Positions 5,918-10,192 of a stretch of DNA of 10,192 nt are shown in pieces. The stretch is taken from NCBI GenBank assembly GCA_023228195.1, contig JALOBR010000046.1, positions 1 through 10,192 of the forward strand. Reading direction: 5' to 3'. Positions within the stretch are counted from its first letter, which is position 1. Each line of letters begins with the position of its first letter. The DNA is from Candidatus Omnitrophota bacterium. Lineage in GTDB: Bacteria; Omnitrophota; Gorgyraeia; Duberdicusellales; 4484-171. The position numbers and the translations under genes were made by a program. The notes under the pieces were generated by a model, which ran no database searches, was not told where the DNA came from, and was given only the letters and a program-made list of their open reading frames with translations.

Positions 5918-7720
5918 ATGAAAAAATATGATTGCATAGTTATAGGCGCGGGCCATGCGGGGATTGAGGCGGCACACGCTGCCTCTATGCTTGGCTTGCC
6001 TACCCTTCTTTTAACTCTTTCTTTGGATACTATAGGAAAGCTATCCTGCAATCCTGCCGTCGGAGGTGTTGCCAAGGGCAATCTCGTAAGAGAGATAGAC
6101 GCCCTTGGAGGTTTAATTGGAAAAATCGCCGATAAGTGTGCCTTGAACTACAGGATATTAAATAAAAGTAAAGGCAAAGCGGTTTGGGCAACAAGGACGC
6201 AAGTGGATATGTTTGAATATCCACTTGTTGCAAGAAAGTATCTGGAGGCTTGCCCAAATCTGACAATCCTGCAGGCGAAAGCAAAAAATATCATTGTAAA
6301 AAATAAAAAAATATATGGTGTTGAGGTTGACTTGGGAGAAGTTTTCCAGGCAAAAACAGTAATTATCTGCGCAGGAACGTTTCTTAAAAGCAAAATACAT
6401 ATCGGTTTAAATAGCTTCCCCGGCGGAAGGCTTTCTGAAGAATCTAGCGATGAATTATTTGATAGTATAAGAAAACTTGAGATTACCACAAAACATTTTA
6501 AGACAGGTACGTGTGCCCGGCTTGACGCAAGGAGTCTTAATTTTTCAAAAATGGCCGAGCAGTTGCCGGATATGGAGGCCATACCTTTTTCTTTTATAAA
6601 TAGCAAATTGCCAGAGTCGCAATTAAGTTGCTACATAACATATACTAACAAAAAAACCCATAACATTATTTTAAAGAACCTTAATCGGTCCCCTCTATAT
6701 ACAGGCAAAATCAAAGCAAGGGGAGTAAGGTATTGCCCTTCACTCGAAGATAAAATTGTAAAGTTTAAAGATCACGCGCGGCATCAGGTTTTTATTGAAC
6801 CGGAGGCGCGCAATACGGTTGAGGTTTATCCAAACGGTATTTCAACGTCTTTGCCTTTTGATGTTCAATTGGACTTTATCCGTACGATAGAGGGCCTAGA
6901 GAATGCTGTTGTACTGCGTCCCGGTTACGGCATTGAGCATGGTTTGATAGATACAAGAGAGCTTGATAACACATTGGAGTCAAAGAAAATATCCGGCCTT
7001 TATTTTGCGGGACAGGTTAACGGGACAACCGGTTACGAAGAAGCGGCTGCGCAAGGAATAATTGCTGCAATCAATGCCGCTCTTTCCGTGAAAAAGAAAA
7101 AACCTTTTATTTTAAGAAGAGAAGAAGCATTTTTGGGGGTTTTGATTGATGATTTAACTGAAAAAGGAACCGATGAGCCGTATAGAATGTTTACTTCGCG
7201 TTCGGAATTTAGGTTGAGCCTGCGCGAAAGCAATGCTGCCATAAGGCTTTGCGGCTTTGGGTATAATCTCGGTTTGCTTGGACAGGAACAGTACCAAAAA
7301 GCTATTTCAAAGAAGCAGAAAATAGAAGAGCAAATAAGGAAAACAAAAAGCATAAAAGTTATTTTTGAAAAACAAAAACTATCCGTCTTTGATATTTTAA
7401 AACGGCCAAAAATTGACTACAGTAAAATAGAAAAATATATGGATGAAGAAACCACTGATAGGCAGATAAAATGGGAAACAGAAATAAATATAAAATATGA
7501 AAGCTTTATCCGTCGCGAGCAGATTTGGCTTAAAGAGCTTAAGAATCTTGATAGGATAAAAATGCCAAAAATTGATTTTTCGAAAATACCTTCATTGTCA
7601 AAAGAGGTAGTGGAGAAGCTGAATAAGTTCAGGCCGGATACTTTGGGTGAGGCTCTAAGAATCAGCGGGATTACTCCCGCGGCGGTACTTACGGTTTATA
7701 ATTTTCTAAAACACAGATGA
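5918..7720 (+). CDS. mnmG: tRNA uridine-5-carboxymethylaminomethyl modification enzyme, FAD subunit
   Basis: MnmG (GidA) works with the GTPase MnmE to add the carboxymethylaminomethyl group to uridine 34 of certain tRNAs, using FAD and methylene-tetrahydrofolate. The 600-residue length is near normal. Residues 8-16 (VIGAGHAGI) are the FAD dinucleotide-binding loop. C44 in LSCNPAVGGVAKGN and the cysteine of RYCPSLEDK are the two conserved functional cysteines. FAGQVNGTTGYEEAAAQG is the second signature, and FTSRSEFRLSLRESNAA and the C-terminal helical domain (PDTLGEALRISGITPAAV) follow. The usual GVGPRYCPS segment reads KARGVRYCPS here. ATG 5918 is the only sensible start, since TAG 5894-5896 blocks the frame upstream; it has no visible Shine-Dalgarno. 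The last codons CAC AGA TGA lie inside an intergenic repeat, so the repeat sets the C-terminus. mnmE is not in the window. Confidence 0.96.
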   Translation: MKKYDCIVIGAGHAGIEAAHAASMLGLPTLLLTLSLDTIGKLSCNPAVGGVAKGNLVREIDALGGLIGKIADKCALNYRILNKSKGKAVWATRTQVDMFEYPLVARKYLEACPNLTILQAKAKNIIVKNKKIYGVEVDLGEVFQAKTVIICAGTFLKSKIHIGLNSFPGGRLSEESSDELFDSIRKLEITTKHFKTGTCARLDARSLNFSKMAEQLPDMEAIPFSFINSKLPESQLSCYITYTNKKTHNIILKNLNRSPLYTGKIKARGVRYCPSLEDKIVKFKDHARHQVFIEPEARNTVEVYPNGISTSLPFDVQLDFIRTIEGLENAVVLRPGYGIEHGLIDTRELDNTLESKKISGLYFAGQVNGTTGYEEAAAQGIIAAINAALSVKKKKPFILRREEAFLGVLIDDLTEKGTDEPYRMFTSRSEFRLSLRESNAAIRLCGFGYNLGLLGQEQYQKAISKKQKIEEQIRKTKSIKVIFEKQKLSVFDILKRPKIDYSKIEKYMDEETTDRQIKWETEINIKYESFIRREQIWLKELKNLDRIKMPKIDFSKIPSLSKEVVEKLNKFRPDTLGEALRISGITPAAVLTVYNFLKHR

Positions 7721-7924
7721 TCGTGGATTGAAAATCGCAGATTCCCACAGATGATTAAAAATTACAAATCATAATGTGTAAATTACAAACAAATCGCAAT
7801 GACCAAAACTTTTGATTTATATGTAATTTTGGAATTATTTATTGTGTATTGTCTGTGATTTGTTCATTGCGTATTGTGATTTAAAGTCTGTGTCTACCCG
7901 TTTACAAATCTGTTTTAATCTGTG
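7712..7924. repeat. Phased CAGAT inverted repeat with long spacer, between mnmG and UPF0016 gene
   Basis: Left-arm units are CACAGAT (7712), CGTGGAT (7722, degenerate), CGCAGAT (7736) and CACAGAT (7746), spaced 10, 14, 10 bp. Right-arm units are GTCTGTG (7886), a worn ACCCGTT (7896), ATCTGTT (7908) and ATCTGTG (7918), spaced 10, 12, 10 bp. The 133-nt spacer holds a second inverted repeat. The left arm overlaps the mnmG stop codon and the right arm ends six bases before the next ribosome binding site, so the repeat fills the whole gap. Confidence 0.7.
7780..7870. repeat. Nested inverted repeat in the spacer, AATTACAAA / GCAATGAMCAAA type
   Basis: AAATTACA (7780-7787) pairs with TGTAATTT (7822-7829). 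GCAATGACCAAA (7796-7807) is matched in inverted form by TTTGTTCATTGC (7859-7870) at 11 of 12 positions. The words CAAATC and CAATG recur in both orientations, as in AT-rich filler repeats I recall from intergenic regions of environmental bacterial genomes; that recollection is not checked here. No reading frame or promoter stands out in it. Confidence 0.5.
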
Positions 7925-7941
7925 TCGAAAAAGGAGGGCAA

Positions 7942-8214
7942 ATGAACTTTAAAATATTTTTTACAGCATTTACAACAATATTCCTGGCTGAATTGTTCGA
8001 TAAAACGGAATTAGCTGTATTTTCGCTTTCAGCTAAGGGAAACGGAAAAATGTCCGTATTTTTAGGTGCGATGGCTGCTTTTTTTGTTGCAACGCTATTG
8101 GCTGTGCTTTTTGGAGGAGTGCTTTCCAAAATTATTGATCCTAAAATTATGCGTTATATAAGCGCGTCGGTATTTTTTGGGGCAGGTTTTCTTATACTGA
8201 TGGGAAAATTATAA
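7942..8214 (+). CDS. Half-size TMEM165/GDT1 (UPF0016) family membrane protein
   Basis: This 90-residue protein has about three membrane helices (roughly 4-24, 38-60 and 68-88) and the family motif near the end of the first: AELFDKT at residues 16-22. The UPF0016 family, to which Mn2+/Ca2+ exporters such as yeast Gdt1 and cyanobacterial Mnx belong, has two such halves with E-x-G-D-K/R-T/S motifs lining the cation site. This is a single half, so a working transporter would need a homodimer or a partner half encoded elsewhere. No second half follows before the convergent lpxB. The normal glycine is phenylalanine here (E17-L-F-D20-K-T), while the acidic residues are kept. The start is set by AAGGAGGG at 7931-7938. 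A manganese or calcium export role is known for the family but inferred for this protein. Confidence 0.8.
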   Translation: MNFKIFFTAFTTIFLAELFDKTELAVFSLSAKGNGKMSVFLGAMAAFFVATLLAVLFGGVLSKIIDPKIMRYISASVFFGAGFLILMGKL

Positions 8215-8327
8215 TGAGACTTGTACTTTTATGCTTATGTATAAAAAGTGCTTAGTCGAATTACCCCCTGAGCGACCGAAGGGAGCGAATGGCTAATGGT
8301 CTCAAGAGGACGAGATCTGTTTTAATT
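8215..8327. other. Convergent intergenic gap with short G+C-rich element
   Basis: This gap separates the 3' ends of the UPF0016 gene (+) and lpxB (-). TGAGAC (8215-8220) and GTCTCA (8299-8304) are exact inverted ends. ACTTTTAT (8225-8232) and ATAAAAAGT (8241-8249) form a small bulged hairpin. The centre (8264-8292) is markedly more G+C-rich than its surroundings, with GAGCGA twice, 14 bp apart (8270, 8284), and CCCT/AGGG arms. No T-run gives a classic terminator on either strand, and no gene or RNA gene is recognisable. Confidence 0.45.
8315..8326 (-). repeat. Solitary fragment of the CAGAT repeat at the lpxB 3' end
   Basis: Read on the - strand, ATTAAAACAGAT begins one base after the lpxB stop codon. 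The same 12-mer is in the right arm of the repeat after mnmG (7908-7919). A 12-base match in AT-rich sequence may be chance, but its position next to a stop codon fits the other copies. Confidence 0.35.
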
Positions 8328-9419
8328 TTACTCGATTTTTGTAAGATTAAGATATTTTGCAATTGAGCCCGCAAAATTAACTGTTGCTCCGCGCGGCGAG
8401 AGGATATCTTTAATTTTACTTAGTTCTTTTTTAAGGTTATTGTATTCAATTTCATCTTTAAGGTAGCGCAGAGTAACCTGCGCTATAATTTGCGGATTTG
8501 CTTTATCCTGGAGAAGCTCTTCAACAACCTTCCTTGAAGCCAGAATATTTGTCATGGCTATAAATCTTAATTTTACGAGTTTCCTGAGTAGATGCCAGCT
8601 GAAAAGGTTAAGTTTGTATATGACCACAAAGGGAACTTCCAGGATAGAAATTTCAATAGTTGCGGTTCCTGATGAGGTAATAATAAAGGCAGATTCTTCT
8701 ATTGTTTCATAAGAATGGTCTACGATTTCGATGCCGGGAGCTATCTTTGTATAAAATTGCGTAGGTATATTTTCGGGTCTTATAATCCTAAATTTATACC
8801 CCGGCAATTGTTTTTCGATAAGTTCTTTCGATTTGACCATCGCGGGAAGATGGTTTCTTATTTCATTTTTACGCGAACCGGGCATAAACGAAATTACTTT
8901 TTTTGGCTCGATATTTTTTTTCTCAATTATCTCAAGAAGCGGATGGCCAAAGTAATAAACTTCCATTTTCTCTTTTTTGTAAAAATCTTCCTCGAATCTA
9001 AAAATAACAATCATCCTGTTAACATATCTTTTTATTGATTCTATCCGTTTTTTACGCCATGCCCAGACTTGCGGGCTTATGTAATAAAAGATGTGGTACT
9101 TGTTATTTAAGGTTTTCGCAAGGTTAAGGTTAAAATCTGGAAAGTCTATAAGAATAATAAGGTCGGGATTTATACTTTCTATTTCATGGAGCGCTAGCGA
9201 GAAGGTTTCTAAGAGGTCTTTAAGGCAAAGCAGTACTTCGAAAATTCCGGAAACCGAATGTGCTAAAAGGTTAATACGTTGAGTAGAATGCCTTGCGAGA
9301 TGCTCGCCACCAAAAGAAAAGATTTCAACTCCTAAATATCGTTCCTTGAGTGCCTTGCATAGCATTGCGCCGTATAAATCCCCTGATTTATCCCCGGCAA
9401 TAATTATTATTTTTTTCAT
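8328..9419 (-). CDS. lpxB: Lipid-A-disaccharide synthase
   Basis: LpxB is the peripheral inner-membrane glycosyltransferase (family GT19) that joins UDP-2,3-diacylglucosamine and 2,3-diacylglucosamine-1-phosphate into the lipid A disaccharide. The 363-residue length is close to normal. The order of motifs fits: an N-terminal AGDKSGDLYGA (8-18; usually AGE-x-SGD, so Glu is Asp here), SGIFEVL, DFPDFNL (92-98), YISPQVWAWR (113-122), FGHPLLE (157-163), PGSRKNEI with R183, SSGTATIEISILEVPFVVIYK (249-269) and a C-terminal AMTNILA...VVEELLQD. ATG at 9419 has only a weak GAGAG about nine bases upstream. It lies 46 bp downstream of the oxidoreductase on the same strand and is probably co-transcribed with it, with lpxA and related genes expected beyond the right edge. 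Its presence shows a lipid-A-bearing outer membrane. Confidence 0.94.
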   Translation of the reverse strand: MKKIIIIAGDKSGDLYGAMLCKALKERYLGVEIFSFGGEHLARHSTQRINLLAHSVSGIFEVLLCLKDLLETFSLALHEIESINPDLIILIDFPDFNLNLAKTLNNKYHIFYYISPQVWAWRKKRIESIKRYVNRMIVIFRFEEDFYKKEKMEVYYFGHPLLEIIEKKNIEPKKVISFMPGSRKNEIRNHLPAMVKSKELIEKQLPGYKFRIIRPENIPTQFYTKIAPGIEIVDHSYETIEESAFIITSSGTATIEISILEVPFVVIYKLNLFSWHLLRKLVKLRFIAMTNILASRKVVEELLQDKANPQIIAQVTLRYLKDEIEYNNLKKELSKIKDILSPRGATVNFAGSIAKYLNLTKIE

Positions 9420-9429
9420 TTTTTAGCTC

Positions 9430-9454
9430 TCAGTCCTCAGCCGCTGACAGCTGA
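9430..9454. repeat. 7-bp-phased TCAG/CTGA inverted repeat between oxidoreductase and lpxB
   Basis: TCAG at 9430 and 9437 is followed by inverted CTGA at 9444 and 9451: four units at an exact 7-bp pitch around a CCG centre. The arms match at 8 of 11 positions. In the mRNA (- strand) this makes a compact hairpin between the two genes. It resembles CAGCTGATAGCTGA-type filler I recall from other bacterial intergenic regions, not verified here. No T-run is present. Confidence 0.5.
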
Positions 9455-9465
9455 TAACTTTTATG

Positions 9466-10192
9466 TTATGCCGACATAATCTTTTCAATATCTAAGGCAA
9501 GCTTAAGGGCATTTTTTGCTCTTATGCAGTCGACAGCATCAAATTTATTATTTTTTACTGATTTTACGAAATCAAGAATTTCTTTTTTTAGCGGTTCTTC
9601 TTTGTCTATTGTTAAAGATTGTCTTGTTATCTGATTTTTTATTTTTTGATATATTTCGGCGTGCTGTTCGGCAAAATCCAGCGAAATATAGCAATTCGAA
9701 AGAAATATTCTTATTTTTCTTTCTTTCTTGGCGGATATGCGCGAAGCTGTAATGTTCGCAACGCAACCGTTTTTAAAGGTGATACGTGCGTTTGCTATGT
9801 CTTCTTTTTTTGACAGCACCTTAACGCCTTTTGCTTCAACTTTTCTTGCGTCGGCCCTTACCAAATCAAGAACAATATCCAGGTCATGTATCATTAAGTC
9901 CAATACCACGCTTACATCAAGGCTTCTATTGGGATATGGACTAAGACGATGACATTCTATAAAAAGCGGTTTTTTAACTTTTTTCTTTATGGCAAGATAA
10001 GCATTATTGTAACGTTCAACATGTCCGACGAAAAGAATAGTTTTATTGTCCTTAGCTATTTTTATCAGCTTTTCTGCTTCAGATAATTTTTGAGTGATTG
10101 GTTTTTCTACCAGGACGGGAATTTTGTTTTTTAGGAAAAACTGCGCGATTTCAAAATGCTTTAGTGTGGGCGCGGCTATGCTTATTAAATCA
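9466..10192 (-). CDS. Gfo/Idh/MocA-family oxidoreductase, N-terminus outside the window
   Basis: The frame is open from the right edge to TAA at 9466-9468, giving 241 residues without a start. The GTG at 9907-9909 is only a valine codon within VVLDLMIHDLDIV, not the start. Visible parts are the end of the NAD(P)-binding Rossmann fold (DLISIAAPTLKHFEIA), the signature EKP (codons 10099-10107), GHVERYNNAY, the catalytic-type DLMIHDLDIV, and the beta-sheet C-terminal domain ending KLALDIEKIMSA. The family oxidises or reduces sugars with NAD(P). It precedes lpxB on the same strand. UDP-GlcNAc 3-dehydrogenase GnnA, which with aminotransferase GnnB makes UDP-GlcNAc3N for lipid A, belongs to this family and sits among lpx genes in Acidithiobacillus ferrooxidans, so a GnnA-like role is a fair guess. 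Other sugar-nucleotide dehydrogenases remain possible. Confidence 0.9.
   Translation of the reverse strand, partial: DLISIAAPTLKHFEIAQFFLKNKIPVLVEKPITQKLSEAEKLIKIAKDNKTILFVGHVERYNNAYLAIKKKVKKPLFIECHRLSPYPNRSLDVSVVLDLMIHDLDIVLDLVRADARKVEAKGVKVLSKKEDIANARITFKNGCVANITASRISAKKERKIRIFLSNCYISLDFAEQHAEIYQKIKNQITRQSLTIDKEEPLKKEILDFVKSVKNNKFDAVDCIRAKNALKLALDIEKIMSA

Noticed and set aside
6148..6606. A 152-residue minus-strand open frame inside mnmG
   Set aside because: It overlaps conserved MnmG coding sequence and shows no motif of its own.
8225..8249. Terminator for the UPF0016 gene
   Set aside because: The hairpin is A-U-rich, bulged and not followed by a T-run on either strand.
9466..9909. A 147-residue minus-strand gene starting at GTG 9909
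   Set aside because: The frame continues without a stop to the right edge and the upstream residues carry the EKP and Rossmann-fold parts of the same family, so the GTG is an internal valine.

Overview
The window looks like a piece of an AT-rich, Gram-negative bacterial chromosome. The outer-membrane gene lpxB, a lipid-A-type oxidoreductase next to it, a cobalamin-dependent ribonucleotide reductase and an unassigned coiled-coil protein resemble the PVC-superphylum or Candidatus Omnitrophota (OP3). That placement is inference from gene content and intergenic style; no rRNA or other marker is present to confirm it.

Layout, left to right. The + strand holds the last 45 codons of a ROK-family sugar kinase/regulator, then a promoter and a membrane-anchored coiled-coil protein, then a LacI-family repressor. 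Next come two tandem NrdR-box-like operators and a strong sigma70-type promoter driving class II ribonucleotide reductase (nrdJ), followed by phosphoglycerate mutase gpmA. Another promoter precedes the tRNA-modification gene mnmG, followed by a half-size TMEM165/GDT1 (UPF0016) membrane protein. The last 1.9 kb is on the - strand: a Gfo/Idh/MocA oxidoreductase whose start lies outside the window, and lpxB downstream of it, converging on the + strand genes.

The genes are mostly housekeeping: dNTP synthesis (nrdJ), glycolysis (gpmA), wobble-uridine modification (mnmG) and lipid A synthesis (lpxB and perhaps the oxidoreductase). The ROK fragment and LacI regulator suggest local sugar-responsive control, with unknown targets.

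The most interesting material is between the genes. First, the nrdJ promoter carries two palindromes matching the NrdR box at 31-bp spacing. Second, three + strand gaps are filled by inverted arms of one degenerate unit (CRCAGAT / ATCTGYG), spaced about 10/12/10 bp. They begin at or just after a stop codon and end just before the next ribosome binding site. One copy supplies the mnmG stop codon, and a related fragment abuts the lpxB stop. The gaps with a recognisable promoter lack these repeats, so the repeats may mark within-operon junctions. A separate 7-bp-phased TCAG/CTGA inverted repeat lies between the oxidoreductase and lpxB. I see no tRNA, rRNA, CRISPR array, insertion sequence or obvious new defence or biosynthetic system. 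No stretch over 300 bases lacks a gene.
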